Assembly (NCBI RefSeq): GCF_005887115.1 | Contig: NZ_PNCJ01000013.1 | Span: 1 to 64,000 of the forward strand | Length of the DNA stretch: 64,000 nucleotides | Source of the DNA: Pseudoalteromonas rubra | Lineage (GTDB): Bacteria > Pseudomonadota > Gammaproteobacteria > Enterobacterales > Alteromonadaceae | Direction: 5' to 3' | Shown here: in pieces, positions 1 through 10,214 of the stretch | Layout of the letters: every line of letters starts with the position of its first letter | How positions within the stretch are numbered: position 1 is the stretch's first letter | Translations under genes and position numbers: made by a program | Notes under the pieces: generated by a model | The model's input: only the letters and a program-made list of their open reading frames with translations | What the model was told of the DNA's origin: nothing | Database searches by the model: none

Positions 1-78
<78 letters not shown>

Positions 79-246
79 TACACGCTCCGCTTCTTCACGC
101 GCTGCCTGCTCTTAGGCTAAACGCTCGGCTTCTTCACGCTTCGCCTGCTCCTCGGCTAAGCGAGCGGCTTCTCGTTCAGCTTCTTGCTGTTTTTTGTCTG
201 ACTTTCCGAACCCTAACCAGGATAGAATTTTGCTCTTTTTACCCAT
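79..246 (-). CDS. ftsY: FtsY N-terminal fragment, broken at contig edge
   Basis: This is the N-terminus of the signal recognition particle receptor GTPase FtsY. The protein starts MGKKSKILSWLGFGK at 246 and runs into a Glu/Ala/Arg-rich stretch typical of the acidic A domain. A 13-codon (39-bp) unit of the form AxRLAEEQAxREE is repeated at least twice. In the second copy a TAA (complement of 112-114) stands where the first copy has GAG, and 30 bases later the frame enters the poly-G run. The stop is therefore probably a sequencing error. Divergence from rsmD is the usual gammaproteobacterial ftsY/rsmD arrangement. The GTPase domain lies outside the window. Confidence 0.75.
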
Positions 247-530
247 AACTCGCTAAATACCGTTTTAGTGTGCAATCAATTAGTGAGAACTTATTGGCGC
301 AGATGATCCATGCGCACAAGCGCTCTGGTGGAAGACCTGACAGGCCATGTACATGGCTGATAACAAGCTCTGTCATTATTGCCCGACAGTGTACCATGTT
401 CCAATAGGATGAAAAATCACAGCTTAATGATATCTGTGCAGATCACACTCAGGCACAGCAATAAACCTTGCTATACACCTGCCCGGATACGGTATACTGA
501 GCGTTATCTTTTGCACGCAGTTGGTAAAAA

Positions 531-1109
531 ATGAGAAAGCAGCAGTCAAAAAAGCCGGTATCCGGGCATATTCGTTTGATCAGTGGTCGATTTCGGGGTC
601 GTAAGTTGCCCGTTAAAGATGTTGAGGGGCTCAGGCCAACCACCGACAGAGTAAAAGAAACCGTGTTCAACTGGCTGATGCAGGATGTCAGAGATGCCAA
701 AGTATTAGATTGCTTTGCGGGTTCCGGCAGTCTGGGGTTTGAGGCTTTGTCACGATTTGCCCACAGTGCCACTTTTTTCGAATTCGACAAGCAGGTTGCT
801 CAACAGTTACAACAAAATATTGTCACTCTTAAGCTGGACAATGCCCAGGTTGAGCACGGCGACGCCTTAGCTAAACTGGCCTCTCAGGCGCCACATGCTT
901 ATGATCTGATTTTTGTTGACCCGCCTTTTAGGCGCGATATGGTACAAACTAGCTGTGCTTTACTCGAAACCAATCACTGGCTAAGCGAAGATGCTCTGAT
1001 TTATGTTGAGTTTGAACGCGAAAATACCCCAGAATTCCCCGAAAACTGGACCATTTTAAAGGAAAAGCTGGCGGGTCAGGTTTGTTGCCGACTCTTTCAG
1101 CGCACTTAG
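531..1109 (+). CDS. rsmD: 16S rRNA (guanine-966 N2)-methyltransferase RsmD
   Basis: RsmD transfers a methyl group from S-adenosylmethionine to N2 of G966 in 16S rRNA, acting on assembled small-subunit intermediates. The 192-residue length matches the family. Near the N-terminus is RLISGRFRGRKLPV with GLRPTTDRVKETVFNWL, the family signature. The SAM motif is LDCFAGSGSLGFEALSR around residues 60-76, and the catalytic motif is FVDPPF around 127-132. The gene is transcribed away from ftsY, as in E. coli and relatives. The 284-base gap to ftsY holds no other gene that I can support. Confidence 0.95.
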   Translation: MRKQQSKKPVSGHIRLISGRFRGRKLPVKDVEGLRPTTDRVKETVFNWLMQDVRDAKVLDCFAGSGSLGFEALSRFAHSATFFEFDKQVAQQLQQNIVTLKLDNAQVEHGDALAKLASQAPHAYDLIFVDPPFRRDMVQTSCALLETNHWLSEDALIYVEFERENTPEFPENWTILKEKLAGQVCCRLFQRT

Positions 1110-1196
1110 TCGCTCAGCAATAACAAGGCTAAATAGCTGAAATAATGGGCAGTTTAGTATAAATGCTCGTACCCAATCTCGCATCGGGCTTTGGGC

Positions 1197-1225
1197 ATGA
1201 CAGCTGCTGCAATTTTAACTATAAT
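1197..1225 (+). promoter_or_regulatory. Sigma-70 promoter of the rpsU-dnaG-rpoD operon
   Basis: ATGACA (1197-1202, five of six matches to the -35 consensus) is followed after 17 bases by a perfect TATAAT (1220-1225). Transcription would start near 1232 and give a leader of about 108 bases before rpsU. No LexA box like that of E. coli was seen. Confidence 0.65.
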
Positions 1226-1238
1226 TTGGACTTTACAT

Positions 1239-1266
1239 GCGGTGATGCTTCGGCTTACAATACCGC
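1239..1266 (+). promoter_or_regulatory. Leader hairpin upstream of rpsU
   Basis: GCGGT (1239-1243) can pair with ACCGC (1262-1266), with a TTCG-containing interior, and a run of five T follows. It sits in the predicted rpsU leader RNA. It could be an attenuator-like or autoregulatory structure, but the stem is only 5 bp, so the assignment is weak. Confidence 0.25.
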
Positions 1267-1339
1267 ACCATTTTTGAACCAATTGACCGTTTTTTGGTCG
1301 GTTAGAGCAAAGCTCACTAATTAGGTAGGTGAATTTTTA

Positions 1340-1555
1340 ATGCCAGTAATTAAAGTAAGAGAGAACGAACCGTTTGACGTAGCACTTCGTCGTTTCAAGC
1401 GTTCATGTGAAAAAGCAGGTATCCTTTCAGAAGTTCGTCGTCGCGAGCACTATGAAAAGCCAACAGCTGAGCGTAAGCGCAAAAAAGCAGCTGCAGTTAA
1501 GCGTCACATGAAAAAGCTTTCTCGCGAAAACGCACGTCGCGTTAAATTATACTAA
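1340..1555 (+). CDS. rpsU: 30S ribosomal protein S21
   Basis: This small, very basic protein joins the 30S subunit near the anti-Shine-Dalgarno end of 16S rRNA and helps initiate translation. At 71 residues it has the standard length, begins [27 protein letters not shown] (shown here in part) and ends in the usual Arg/Lys-rich tail RRVKLY. The ribosome binding site is TTAGGTAGG, about 10 bases before the ATG. It is the first gene of the macromolecular synthesis operon that continues into yqeY, dnaG and rpoD, so one promoter couples a ribosomal protein, primase and the main sigma factor. Confidence 0.97.
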   Translation: MPVIKVRENEPFDVALRRFKRSCEKAGILSEVRRREHYEKPTAERKRKKAAAVKRHMKKLSRENARRVKLY

Positions 1556-1573
1556 TCGCTGCGAGTCTTGCAT

Positions 1574-2020
1574 ATGAGCCTGTTAGCTACGTTAAAAGAC
1601 GCGCAAAAAGCAGCAATGAAAGCCAAAGACAAACCTCGTCTTACTGCGATTCGTGCTGCCCTTGCTGAAGTTAAGCAACGAGAAATCGACAACCAAACAA
1701 CACTGGACGACGCAGGTATTACCTCCGTTTTAGTGAAGCTGGTAAAGCAACGCCGCGATTCTTATACTCAGTATAAAGACGCTGGCCGCGAAGACTTAGC
1801 CGACGTAGAAGCTGGTGAGATCACTGTGCTGGAGTCCTTCTTACCTCAACCTTTGAGTGAAGAAGAGATAGCAACATTGATCGATTCTGCAATTGCCGAT
1901 ACCGGCGCCGCTGGCATGCAGGACATGGGCAAAGTAATGGGCGTGATCAAAGCAAAAGCTGAAGGTCGTGCTGATATGGGTAAAGTTTCAGGTTTAATTA
2001 AACAGAAACTTAGCGCATAA
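1574..2020 (+). CDS. yqeY: GatB/YqeY family protein
   Basis: The protein resembles the tRNA-binding tail domain of the amidotransferase subunit GatB. Its exact function is unsettled, and it is often found in the rpsU-dnaG operon of gammaproteobacteria, as here. It has 148 residues from the ATG at 1574. A TTG two codons upstream would also be in frame but is unlikely to be the start. Family features are the N-terminal MSLLATLKDAQKAAMKAKD, the segment EVKQREID, and the Gly/Met-rich C-terminal part with DMGKVMG and ADMGKVSG repeats. A hairpin terminator follows, which probably lowers read-through into dnaG. Confidence 0.92.
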   Translation: MSLLATLKDAQKAAMKAKDKPRLTAIRAALAEVKQREIDNQTTLDDAGITSVLVKLVKQRRDSYTQYKDAGREDLADVEAGEITVLESFLPQPLSEEEIATLIDSAIADTGAAGMQDMGKVMGVIKAKAEGRADMGKVSGLIKQKLSA

Positions 2021-2046
2021 GCCCCGCATCAAGTATGATTATGAGT

Positions 2047-2075
2047 AAACCGAGCCTAGCGCTCGGTTTCTTCGT
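2047..2075 (+). terminator. Intrinsic terminator or attenuator between yqeY and dnaG
   Basis: AAACCGAGC (2047-2055) pairs perfectly with GCTCGGTTT (2061-2069) around a 5-base loop, followed by TTTC and TTC. The U tract is short, so partial read-through into dnaG is expected. E. coli has a comparable terminator between rpsU and dnaG. Confidence 0.75.
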
Positions 2076-2093
2076 CTAAGCGATAGGGTAAAA

Positions 2094-3851
2094 ATGGCAG
2101 GAAAAATTCCAAGACAATTTATCGACGACTTGTTGGCCAGAACCGACATCGTTGAATTAATCGATAACCGTATCGGTCTGAAAAAAGCCGGCAAAGATTA
2201 TCAGGCCTGCTGCCCTTTTCATAACGAGAAATCTCCCTCTTTCACTGTCTCTCGTGACAAACAGTTTTATCACTGTTTTGGCTGCGGTGCCAACGGCAAT
2301 GCTATTTCATTTTTAATGGAGTACGACAAGCTGGAGTTTGTCGATGCCATTGAAGAACTGGCAGGGCAATTCAGCCTGGAGATCCCCAGAGAGCAAGGTC
2401 TGGGTGGGCCACAACGTAGCTTCGAAGAGAAAAAGTCCGACTACGACCTGATGCAGCAAACCGCGCGCTTTTATCAACAACAGCTTAACCAGCATCAAAA
2501 ATCAGCAGAGGTTAAGGCCTATATTTCTGGCCGTGGCTTATCCCAGCAAACCGTCGATAAGTTTCAAATGGGTTTTGCGCCGCCCGAGTGGGATCAACTT
2601 ATTCGCACGCTGGCACGTAATCCGGCTCAACGTCAGCAACTGGTTGAATTGAAACTTGCGACAGAAAAGTCACCGGGCCGTCAGTTTGACTTTTTCCGCG
2701 ACCGACTGATGTTCCCCATCCGTGATAAACGCGGGCGGGTGATTGCCTTCGGCGGTCGTGTTATGGGACAAGATCAGGGACCAAAATATCTCAACTCGCC
2801 GGAAACAAGAATTTTCCATAAAAGCTTTGAGTTGTACGGCTTTTACGAAGCAAAGCAGGCTCATCGCCAGCTAACGCAAGTACTGATTGTCGAAGGATAT
2901 ATGGATGTCGTCGCTCTGTCAGAATATGGCATCGACTATGCCGTGGCGGCATTGGGCACAGCGACGACCGCCGAACACATGCAAACCTTATTTCGTAATA
3001 CCGATCAAGTAATCTGCTGTTACGATGGGGATCGCGCAGGTAAAGATGCCGCCTGGCGGGCACTTGAGCATGCCCTGCCTAATCTTAAAGACGGCAAGTC
3101 TTTGCGCTTTGTGTTTCTCCCGGATGGCGAAGACCCAGATTCCTTGGTGCAAAAAGAAGGCAAAGAAACCTTTGAGCAGCGTCTGGCAAACGCTGAAGAT
3201 TACAGTAAAGTGCTGTTCGCCCGTTTGTCAGAACAATGTGATTTGACCACAGATGCCGGCAAAGCCAAATTACTCAGTGAAGCGCTGCCATTGATTGAAA
3301 AACTGCCCAGCGAGTATTATCAGGAATCTTTATTGACCACCCTGGCACGCTTGATTGGCCGCACTCGCGAGCAGCTTAGCAGCAAACTGGCAACCCCCCG
3401 TAAGCAGCATGCCGTAGAGCGCAAGTTTAAAGTGACACCAATGCGTCGAGCTATCGGCCTGCTACTACAACATCCGAGTCTGGCTTCAGTCGTTGAGCAC
3501 TTACCCGAACTGGCGGAGCTGCCCTTACCCGGTATGCAGCTGTTCCTGACTTTGCAGGCGACCTGTTTATCGCGACCCGATTATACAACAGCGCATATTC
3601 TTGAAGCTTTTCGGGACACGCCGGAATACGCAGCACTGAACAAACTGGCTACCTGGCAACACAATATAGATGAAGAAAAGCTGGTTGATGAATTTAAAAA
3701 TACTTTTCAGTTTATTGAAGATCAGTGTTTAAATTTGCGCCTTGAGACCTTATTAATAAAAGACAAAACCGAAGGCTTAAACAGCGATGAACGACTGGAA
3801 TGCGCGCTTCTGACCCAAGCGTTAGGTGCGCGAAGAACTGGTCAAAAATAA
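2094..3851 (+). CDS. dnaG: DNA primase
   Basis: DnaG makes the RNA primers for lagging-strand synthesis and interacts with the replicative helicase DnaB. The 585-residue protein has three expected parts. The N-terminal zinc ribbon spans roughly residues 38-66, with CPFH, then HCFGC. The TOPRIM core has [10 protein letters not shown] near residue 267 and CYDGDRAG near 311, supplying the acidic metal ligands. A C-terminal helicase-binding region follows residue 430. Start codon ATG is preceded by AGGGTAAAA. The last codons contain a candidate promoter for rpoD. Confidence 0.97.
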   Translation: MAGKIPRQFIDDLLARTDIVELIDNRIGLKKAGKDYQACCPFHNEKSPSFTVSRDKQFYHCFGCGANGNAISFLMEYDKLEFVDAIEELAGQFSLEIPREQGLGGPQRSFEEKKSDYDLMQQTARFYQQQLNQHQKSAEVKAYISGRGLSQQTVDKFQMGFAPPEWDQLIRTLARNPAQRQQLVELKLATEKSPGRQFDFFRDRLMFPIRDKRGRVIAFGGRVMGQDQGPKYLNSPETRIFHKSFELYGFYEAKQAHRQLTQVLIVEGYMDVVALSEYGIDYAVAALGTATTAEHMQTLFRNTDQVICCYDGDRAGKDAAWRALEHALPNLKDGKSLRFVFLPDGEDPDSLVQKEGKETFEQRLANAEDYSKVLFARLSEQCDLTTDAGKAKLLSEALPLIEKLPSEYYQESLLTTLARLIGRTREQLSSKLATPRKQHAVERKFKVTPMRRAIGLLLQHPSLASVVEHLPELAELPLPGMQLFLTLQATCLSRPDYTTAHILEAFRDTPEYAALNKLATWQHNIDEEKLVDEFKNTFQFIEDQCLNLRLETLLIKDKTEGLNSDERLECALLTQALGARRTGQK

Positions 3852-3867
3852 TTTTTGCTGTTATAAT
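3839..3867 (+). promoter_or_regulatory. Candidate internal promoter for rpoD
   Basis: TGGTCA (3839-3844) and a perfect TATAAT (3862-3867) are separated by 17 bases and straddle the dnaG stop codon. E. coli rpoD also has promoters inside dnaG. The implied leader is about 80 bases. Confidence 0.5.
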
Positions 3868-3954
3868 GTTCTATTCACTGCGTCAACCAAAATAGTGTGG
3901 TTTTTAGCTGACGCCCGTTGTAACAACTTTATCAGAGTGGAAGCAATAATCTCT

Positions 3955-5799
3955 ATGGATCAATCTCCTCAGTCACAACTCAAACTTCTGATTCAGAAAG
4001 GTAAAGAGCAAGGTTACTTAACTTTTGCAGAAGTTAACGATCATCTTCCACAAGACATCATAGATTCGGATCAGGTAGAAGATATCATTAGCATGATCAA
4101 TGATATGGGTATCCAGGTAGCAGAGTCTGCTCCTGACGCCGATGAACTGATGATGCAGGAAACCACGACCGACGAGGATGCAGCCGAAGCAGCGGCTGCC
4201 GCATTGGCAACGGTAGAAAAAGAAATCGGCAGAACCACAGACCCAGTGCGTATGTACATGCGCGAAATGGGCACGGTTGAGCTGCTGACACGCGAGGGCG
4301 AGATTCAAATCGCTAAGCGTATTGAAGAGGGGATTAACCAGGTACAGATCTCTGTTGCTGAATATCCCGAAGCAATTACCTACCTACTTGAACAATGGGA
4401 CAAATACGAAGCCGAAGAGATGCGCTTGAGCGACATCGTTTCTGGTTTCTTTGACTCGTTAGAAGATGATGAAGCCCCGATTTCAGCAACTCACATCGGT
4501 TCAGAGCTAAGCGAAGAAGACTTAGATGATGAAGATGATGATGGCGATGAAGACGACGACGATTCAGAAGATGCAGATACAGGCCCGGATCCTGAAATTG
4601 CACGCGAGCACTTCGAAGAATTAAGAACCCTATACAACAACGCGCGTAAGTGTTTTGAAGTAAAAGGTCGTGCACACCCGGATTCTCAAGCGGCCATCGC
4701 GGAGATTGGCGAGCTTTTCCGTAAGTTCAAGCTGGTACCAAAACAGTTCGACCGCATGGTAAATAACATGCGCGACATGATGGATCGCGTTCGTGTACAA
4801 GAACGTATCATCATGAAGCAAGCTGTGCAGATTGCAAAGCTGCCGAAGAAAACCTTCATCAAGCACTTTGCTAATAATGAAACAGACATGGCCTGGGTGG
4901 ATGCGGAAATTGCCGCAGGTGACAAACATTCAGCTAAACTGGCAGACGTTAAGCCAGAGATTGAACGCTGTGTGAACAAATTAACTGCGATTGAAGAAAG
5001 CACTGGCCTGAGCATTGAACGTATTAAAGACATCAACCGCCGCATGAGCATTGGTGAGGCCAAAGCCCGCCGTGCGAAAAAAGAGATGGTTGAAGCTAAC
5101 TTACGTCTGGTGATCTCGATTGCCAAGAAATATACCAACCGTGGCCTACAATTTTTGGATCTGATCCAAGAAGGTAATATAGGTCTGATGAAAGCGGTTG
5201 ATAAGTTCGAATACCGCCGTGGTTACAAGTTCTCGACTTATGCAACCTGGTGGATCCGTCAGGCAATCACCCGCTCTATTGCGGATCAGGCACGTACTAT
5301 CCGTATTCCGGTACACATGATTGAGACGATCAACAAGTTGAATCGTATCTCTCGTCAGATGCTACAGGAAATGGGTCGTGAGCCCAGTCCGGAAGAGCTG
5401 GCAGAGCGCATGATGATGCCAGAGGATAAGATCCGTAAAGTGCTGAAAATTGCCAAAGAGCCAATCTCCATGGAAACACCAATCGGTGATGATGAAGATT
5501 CGCATCTGGGTGATTTCATTGAAGACACAACGATTGAGTCGCCCGTGGATTCAGCCACGATGGAAAGCTTACGTGGTGCCACCAATGAAGTACTTGCCGG
5601 CCTGACGGCACGTGAGGCGAAGGTACTGCGCATGCGTTTCGGTATCGACATGAACACTGACCATACGCTGGAAGAAGTAGGTAAGCAGTTTGACGTGACA
5701 CGTGAACGTATCCGTCAGATTGAAGCTAAGGCTTTGCGTAAGCTGCGCCACCCTTCACGCTCTGACTTACTTAAGAGCTTCCTGGATGTAAAAGGCTAA
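3955..5799 (+). CDS. rpoD: RNA polymerase primary sigma factor (sigma-70)
   Basis: RpoD directs RNA polymerase to housekeeping promoters. The start is taken as ATG at 3955 ([20 protein letters not shown]), giving 614 residues, the E. coli length. An upstream frame extends into dnaG but covers the candidate promoter and lacks family similarity. Region 1.1 is followed by an acidic spacer rich in Asp ([13 protein letters not shown]) near residue 190. Region 2.4 carries [20 protein letters not shown]. Region 4.2 has the helix-turn-helix [20 protein letters not shown] and ends LLKSFLD. A strong terminator follows. Confidence 0.97.
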   Translation: MDQSPQSQLKLLIQKGKEQGYLTFAEVNDHLPQDIIDSDQVEDIISMINDMGIQVAESAPDADELMMQETTTDEDAAEAAAAALATVEKEIGRTTDPVRMYMREMGTVELLTREGEIQIAKRIEEGINQVQISVAEYPEAITYLLEQWDKYEAEEMRLSDIVSGFFDSLEDDEAPISATHIGSELSEEDLDDEDDDGDEDDDDSEDADTGPDPEIAREHFEELRTLYNNARKCFEVKGRAHPDSQAAIAEIGELFRKFKLVPKQFDRMVNNMRDMMDRVRVQERIIMKQAVQIAKLPKKTFIKHFANNETDMAWVDAEIAAGDKHSAKLADVKPEIERCVNKLTAIEESTGLSIERIKDINRRMSIGEAKARRAKKEMVEANLRLVISIAKKYTNRGLQFLDLIQEGNIGLMKAVDKFEYRRGYKFSTYATWWIRQAITRSIADQARTIRIPVHMIETINKLNRISRQMLQEMGREPSPEELAERMMMPEDKIRKVLKIAKEPISMETPIGDDEDSHLGDFIEDTTIESPVDSATMESLRGATNEVLAGLTAREAKVLRMRFGIDMNTDHTLEEVGKQFDVTRERIRQIEAKALRKLRHPSRSDLLKSFLDVKG

Positions 5800-5820
5800 A
5801 CGCGCTCATTCAGAATCATT

Positions 5821-5845
5821 AAAGGCCGCATTTGCGGCCTTTTTA
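5821..5845 (+). terminator. Intrinsic terminator after rpoD
   Basis: AAAGGCCGCA (5821-5830) is fully complementary to TGCGGCCTTT (5833-5842), and a run of T follows. It closes the rpsU-rpoD operon. Confidence 0.9.
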
Positions 5846-5891
5846 GTTTACTCTGGGATAGATAGACCCAATTTATAAATAGGTAAGAACT

Positions 5892-6764
5892 ATGGCTTGG
5901 ATCCAGATCCGCATTGATGCCGATAAAACCAGTGCCGACCATTACAGCGATCTGTTGATGGAAATCGGCTGCCCGTCTGTCACCTATATTGACGGACAAG
6001 ATAACCCCATTTATGAACCTAAGCCAGGTGAAGTCCTGTTATGGCCACAGACCATCGTCATTGGTTTATTTGAAGCAAATCACGATATGCAAGCTGTAGT
6101 CGATTATTTAAAAACAGCCAGTGATCAGCCGCTCAAATATAAGCTGGAGCAGCTTGAAGACAAAGACTGGGAACGAGAGTGGATGGACAACTTCCACCCT
6201 ATTAAATTTGGTGAACGCTTGTGGATCTGTCCCAGCTGGCGCGATGTGCCAGATCCGGATGCCGTCAATGTACTACTCGACCCAGGGCTCGCCTTCGGTA
6301 CAGGTACCCATGCCACAACAGCATTATGTCTGAAATGGCTGGAACAGCAGGACCTCAGTGGCAAAACTGTGGTCGACTTTGGCTGTGGTTCAGGGATCCT
6401 GGGGATCGCGGCGATCAAACTGGGCGCAGAGCGAGTGATCGGCATCGACATCGATCCACAGGCTTTGGTTGCCAGCCGAGACAATGCGGCACGCAATGGC
6501 GTAGCCGAACAGCTGGAAGTGTATTTGCCTGAGAACCAACCTGATTTCTCTGCGGATATTGTAGTCGCAAATATCCTGGCACAGCCGCTCAGAGAACTCC
6601 ATGAGGTCATCCTCGGATTCCTCAAACCTGATGGCGAAATTGCCATGTCAGGCATTCTGGAAGAGCAGGCGCAATCGGTTGCCGATGTCTATGCTCCGTT
6701 TCTTACTCTTGATGCCATTGCTCAGGAAGGCGAATGGACCCGAGTGAGCGGAAAAAAAGGTTAG
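5892..6764 (+). CDS. prmA: Ribosomal protein L11 methyltransferase
   Basis: PrmA trimethylates lysines and the N-terminus of ribosomal protein L11 with SAM. The 290 residues (E. coli 293) begin with the substrate-recognition domain, [12 protein letters not shown]. The linker has [17 protein letters not shown] near residue 135. The SAM-binding motif [20 protein letters not shown] lies near 160-179, and the catalytic-region motif [10 protein letters not shown] near 226. The start is preceded by TAGGTAAGAACT, with AGG about 9 bases upstream. The gene has its own terminator, so here prmA is separated transcriptionally from dusB-fis, which follows it in many relatives. Confidence 0.95.
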   Translation: MAWIQIRIDADKTSADHYSDLLMEIGCPSVTYIDGQDNPIYEPKPGEVLLWPQTIVIGLFEANHDMQAVVDYLKTASDQPLKYKLEQLEDKDWEREWMDNFHPIKFGERLWICPSWRDVPDPDAVNVLLDPGLAFGTGTHATTALCLKWLEQQDLSGKTVVDFGCGSGILGIAAIKLGAERVIGIDIDPQALVASRDNAARNGVAEQLEVYLPENQPDFSADIVVANILAQPLRELHEVILGFLKPDGEIAMSGILEEQAQSVADVYAPFLTLDAIAQEGEWTRVSGKKG

Positions 6765-6775
6765 TGCCTTATCAC

Positions 6776-6813
6776 GCGTAAAGCCCTTAATTAACAGGCT
6801 TTACGCATTTTTT
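6776..6813 (+). terminator. Intrinsic terminator after prmA
   Basis: GCGTAAAGCC (6776-6785) pairs perfectly with GGCTTTACGC (6797-6806) around an 11-base loop, followed by ATTTTTTA. Confidence 0.9.
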
Positions 6814-6944
6814 ACAGTGCTTCCTTCATCTCATCCAAATGAAAAGCGGTCAATTTTAAAGCAATTCTGACGTTCAGTCAGTTTGTTATAAAAAGTCAAC
6901 CCGTCAAGCTCAAAAAAAAAGCACTTATGTTCAATTTATAGCCT

Positions 6945-6981
6945 TTGATTTTTGCAAAAAAAACCGTAAACTTAGCGCCCC
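6945..6981 (+). promoter_or_regulatory. Candidate stringent-type promoter of dusB-fis
   Basis: TTGATT (6945-6950) and TAAACT (6967-6972) have a 16-base spacer containing an A tract. A GC-rich discriminator (TAGCGCCCC, 6973-6981) follows. GC-rich discriminators are typical of promoters shut down by ppGpp, and E. coli dusB-fis is controlled that way. That regulation is inferred here. Confidence 0.5.
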
Positions 6982-7006
6982 TTGAAAAGAGGCGGATTGA
7001 ACTGCA

Positions 7007-7978
7007 GTGCGTATTGGTCCTTACCAACTTGAAAACAACTTAATGGTCGCGCCAATGGCGGGGATCACCGACAGACCTTTCAGACAATTATGTCGGCGCT
7101 TAGGTGCTGGACTGGCGGTGTCAGAAATGTTGTCTTCAAATCCTAAGGTATGGAAAACCGATAAGTCGATGAACCGCATGGATCACAGTGGTGAGTCGGG
7201 TATCCGTTCTGTGCAAATTGCCGGGGCAGATCCCGAGTTGATGGCACAGGCCGCACAGTTCAATGTCAGCAATGGCGCGCAGATCATAGATATCAATATG
7301 GGCTGCCCCGCTAAGAAAGTGAATAAAAAGCTGGCAGGCTCAGCACTATTGCAATATCCGGAACTAGTGGAAGAGATAGTTCAGGCTGTGGTCAACGCAG
7401 TCGATGTCCCGGTCACGCTAAAGATCCGTACAGGATGGGATCCAGAAAATCGCAATGGTATTGAGATTGCCCGCATTGCCGAACGTAATGGCATTGCTTC
7501 TTTAGCCGTACATGGACGCACCCGTGCATGTATGTATAAAGGCGAAGCCGAGTATGCCACGATCAAAGCGATCAAGGCGGCGGTTGGCATTCCTGTTGTG
7601 GCTAATGGGGATATAGATTCTCCACAAAAAGCCAAACAGGTGCTGGAATTTACGGGCGCAGATGCCATCATGATTGGTCGAGCAGCCCAAGGTCGTCCCT
7701 GGATTTTCCGGGAGATAGACCATTACTTGCGTACTGGAGAAACGCTTGCTGCCCCGGAGTTATCCGAGGTACGCAGTATTTTGATGGAGCACTTAGTGAA
7801 CCTTCATCAATTCTACGGTATGCCAATGGGTGTACGCATCGCACGCAAACATGTGTCCTGGTATTTGCAGGCCCATGACCAAGAAGGTCAATTTAGGCGA
7901 GTATTCAATGCGCTGGACGATGCCACTGAGCAGGTCGAGACATTAGAACACTATTTTGAAACACTAGCAGCTAACTAA
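7007..7978 (+). CDS. dusB: tRNA-dihydrouridine synthase B
   Basis: DusB is an FMN enzyme that reduces specific uridines in the tRNA D-loop. The 323 residues (E. coli 321) have the TIM-barrel family motifs [29 protein letters not shown] with the catalytic Cys near residue 103, KIRTGWD, HGRTR and ANGDI. The start is GTG at 7007; the protein would begin [17 protein letters not shown], as in relatives. GAGGCGG lies about 12 bases upstream. It is co-transcribed with fis, which starts 15 bases after its stop. This gene pair is highly conserved in enterics and relatives. Confidence 0.95.
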   Translation: MRIGPYQLENNLMVAPMAGITDRPFRQLCRRLGAGLAVSEMLSSNPKVWKTDKSMNRMDHSGESGIRSVQIAGADPELMAQAAQFNVSNGAQIIDINMGCPAKKVNKKLAGSALLQYPELVEEIVQAVVNAVDVPVTLKIRTGWDPENRNGIEIARIAERNGIASLAVHGRTRACMYKGEAEYATIKAIKAAVGIPVVANGDIDSPQKAKQVLEFTGADAIMIGRAAQGRPWIFREIDHYLRTGETLAAPELSEVRSILMEHLVNLHQFYGMPMGVRIARKHVSWYLQAHDQEGQFRRVFNALDDATEQVETLEHYFETLAAN

Positions 7979-7993
7979 GAAAGAGACATAAAG

Positions 7994-8284
7994 ATGTTCG
8001 AACAAAATGTGACTTCTCCATTTATCACTAACGCTCATGTTCAGTCACAAGAGAAACCGCAACCACTTCGCGATGCAGTGAAAAAAGCTGTACACCACTA
8101 CCTGAAACAGCTTAACGGTCAGGACGTACAAGACGTTTATGAGTTGGTTCTTTCTGAGCTTGAAGCGCCACTACTTGAAGAAGTAATGACTTACACACGT
8201 GGTAACCAAACTCGTGCTGCCATCTTACTGGGTATCAACCGTGGTACACTGCGTAAGAAACTGAAAAAGTACGGCATGAACTAA
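7994..8284 (+). CDS. fis: DNA-binding protein Fis
   Basis: Fis is a nucleoid protein that bends DNA and activates rRNA and many growth-phase genes. The 96 residues (E. coli 98) include the dimerisation helices around [20 protein letters not shown] and the C-terminal helix-turn-helix [20 protein letters not shown]. It is preceded by AAGAAAGAGACATAAAG, with an AGAGA-type ribosome binding site, directly downstream of dusB. It ends in a strong terminator. Control is expected to come from the dusB promoter. Confidence 0.97.
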   Translation: MFEQNVTSPFITNAHVQSQEKPQPLRDAVKKAVHHYLKQLNGQDVQDVYELVLSELEAPLLEEVMTYTRGNQTRAAILLGINRGTLRKKLKKYGMN

Positions 8285-8302
8285 TCTGTTCCTGTCAGAA
8301 TT

Positions 8303-8332
8303 AAAAAAAGCACCTGCGGGTGCTTTTTTTTG
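8303..8332 (+). terminator. Intrinsic terminator after fis
   Basis: AAAAAAAGCACC (8303-8314) pairs with GGTGCTTTTTTT (8319-8330) around TGCG. The A and T tracts form a classical terminator. Confidence 0.92.
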
Positions 8333-8437
8333 TTTCCCCTCCTCTCTGGCAGATTATTGCCACAAACAAAACACTTACCGACAATTAAAGACACACAGCG
8401 AAAAGCAACTCTGTTTTTCTCAATCTCACTCACGCAT

Positions 8438-8472
8438 TTTCAATCGTTTTCTGAGCCAAGTTAGGCTAAAAT
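8438..8472 (+). promoter_or_regulatory. Candidate PurR operator and promoter of purH
   Basis: TTTCAATCGTTTTCTG (8438-8453) matches 10 of the 13 specified bases of the PurR box (ANGCAANCGTTTNCNT). It overlaps the position of a -35 element, 17 bases before TAAAAT (8467-8472). Purine repression of purH by PurR is well known in enterics. Its use here is inferred from this partial match. Confidence 0.4.
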
Positions 8473-8524
8473 ACAGCACTTCTAAGCTAGCCCTTAACTT
8501 ATCATTGAGGAAACCTGAACCATC

Positions 8525-10111
8525 ATGGATATACATCGTCCAATTCGTCGCGCGCTGCTGAGCGTGTCTGACAAAACCGGTATCGTTGAATTTGCCCGCG
8601 CGCTGAGCGAGCAAGGCGTTGAACTGCTATCAACTGGCGGCACCTGTAAACTCATCGCCGAAAACGGCATTCCTGTTACTGAAGTATCTGACCACACCGG
8701 TCACCCGGAGATCATGGACGGCCGGGTCAAAACCCTACACCCGAAAATCCACGGTGGTATTTTGGCACGTCGCGGCCAGGACGAAGGCGTGATGGCAGAA
8801 AACAATATCTCAGCCATTGATATGGTGGTAGTCAACTTATACCCCTTTGCACAAACCGTTGCAAAAGCTGACTGCTCACTGGAAGATGCGATTGAGAATA
8901 TCGACATCGGCGGCCCGACTATGGTCCGCGCCGCAGCGAAAAACCACAAAGACGTAACCATTGTTGTGAATGCTTCTGACTATGACCGCGTTATCAGCGA
9001 GATGAAAGCAAATAATGGCTCAACCGAGTACAAAACGCGCTTTGACCTGGCCATTGCAGCCTATGAGCACACAGCCCAGTACGATGGCATGATCGCCAAT
9101 TACTTCGGTAAAATGGTCCCGGATTACACTGAAGAGGCTGCCGAAGACACTAAGTTCCCGCGTACCATCAATATGCAGTTCACCAAAAAGCAAGATATGC
9201 GCTACGGTGAAAACTCACACCAGGATGCGGCCTTCTATGTTGAAAACGACATTGAAGAAGCATCAGTGGCAACGGCGAAACAGATTCAGGGTAAAGCACT
9301 GTCTTACAACAACATCGCGGATACCGATGCCGCCCTTGAGTGTGTGAAGAGCTTTTCAGAACCTGCTTGTGTGATCGTTAAACACGCCAACCCATGTGGT
9401 GTGGCAGAAGACAAAGATATCCTGAGCGCCTATGACCGCGCTTTCAAAACCGATCCAACGTCTGCATTTGGTGGCATCATTGCTTTCAACCGTGAACTGG
9501 ATGCTGATACGGCAGAAGCCATTATTTCACGTCAGTTCGTTGAGGTGATCATCGCGCCTAAAATCTCTGATGCGGCAGCACAAATCGTTTCGGCGAAGAA
9601 AAATGTCCGTCTACTGGAATGTGGTGAATGGCAAACGGCAACAACTGGTGTCGACATAAAACGCGTTAATGGTGGTGTGCTTATTCAAGACCGCGACCAG
9701 GGTATGGTTCAGGCGAGCGATCTGAAAGTCGTGTCTAAGCGCCAGCCAACCGAGCAAGAGCTGAAAGATCTGATGTTCTGCTGGAAAGTCGCCAAGTTCG
9801 TTAAATCGAATGCCATCGTTTATGCACGCGATGGCATGACCATTGGTGTGGGTGCCGGCCAGATGAGCCGTGTTTACTCTGCGAAAATCGCCGGTATCAA
9901 AGCCGCAGATGAGAATCTGGAAGTCAAAGGCTCTGTGATGGCCTCTGATGCCTTCTTCCCATTCCGTGATGGCATCGATGCTGCAGCAGAAGCCGGGATT
10001 ACTGCGGTGATCCAGCCTGGCGGCTCAATGCGTGATGAGGAAGTCATTGCCGCAGCCGATGAAGCGGGCATGGCCATGGTCTTCACTGGCATGCGCCACT
10101 TCCGTCACTAA
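8525..10111 (+). CDS. purH: Bifunctional AICAR transformylase / IMP cyclohydrolase
   Basis: PurH carries out the last two steps of purine synthesis, formylating AICAR with 10-formyl-THF and closing the ring to IMP. The 528 residues match E. coli (529). The N-terminal cyclohydrolase domain has [21 protein letters not shown] and [16 protein letters not shown]. The C-terminal transformylase has the catalytic KH in [12 protein letters not shown] near residue 287, and [29 protein letters not shown] precedes the ATG as ribosome binding site. Its own terminator follows, so purD downstream is probably expressed separately. Confidence 0.97.
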   Translation: MDIHRPIRRALLSVSDKTGIVEFARALSEQGVELLSTGGTCKLIAENGIPVTEVSDHTGHPEIMDGRVKTLHPKIHGGILARRGQDEGVMAENNISAIDMVVVNLYPFAQTVAKADCSLEDAIENIDIGGPTMVRAAAKNHKDVTIVVNASDYDRVISEMKANNGSTEYKTRFDLAIAAYEHTAQYDGMIANYFGKMVPDYTEEAAEDTKFPRTINMQFTKKQDMRYGENSHQDAAFYVENDIEEASVATAKQIQGKALSYNNIADTDAALECVKSFSEPACVIVKHANPCGVAEDKDILSAYDRAFKTDPTSAFGGIIAFNRELDADTAEAIISRQFVEVIIAPKISDAAAQIVSAKKNVRLLECGEWQTATTGVDIKRVNGGVLIQDRDQGMVQASDLKVVSKRQPTEQELKDLMFCWKVAKFVKSNAIVYARDGMTIGVGAGQMSRVYSAKIAGIKAADENLEVKGSVMASDAFFPFRDGIDAAAEAGITAVIQPGGSMRDEEVIAAADEAGMAMVFTGMRHFRH

Positions 10112-10117
10112 TCGATG

Positions 10118-10149
10118 AGCGCGAAACCTTCACCGTTTCGCGCTTTTTG
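10118..10149 (+). terminator. Intrinsic terminator after purH
   Basis: AGCGCGAAAC (10118-10127) pairs perfectly with GTTTCGCGCT (10135-10144) around a 7-base loop, followed by TTTTG. Confidence 0.9.
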
Positions 10150-10214
10150 TTTGCGCTAATTTCCAGTATTGTGATTCACAGACAATCAAAATAATGACAG
10201 TGAAGGAACTGACT

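Noticed and set aside
449..790. 113-residue minus-strand frame over the rsmD start
   Set aside because: Shadow of rsmD with no family features; rsmD codon pattern explains the open frame.
3826..3954. Upstream extension of the rpoD frame into dnaG
   Set aside because: It lacks similarity to sigma factors, has no ribosome binding site, and covers the candidate rpoD promoter; ATG 3955 gives the family start.
6125..6655. Long (176 codons) minus-strand frame inside prmA
   Set aside because: Ser/Arg-rich antisense shadow of a well-supported gene.
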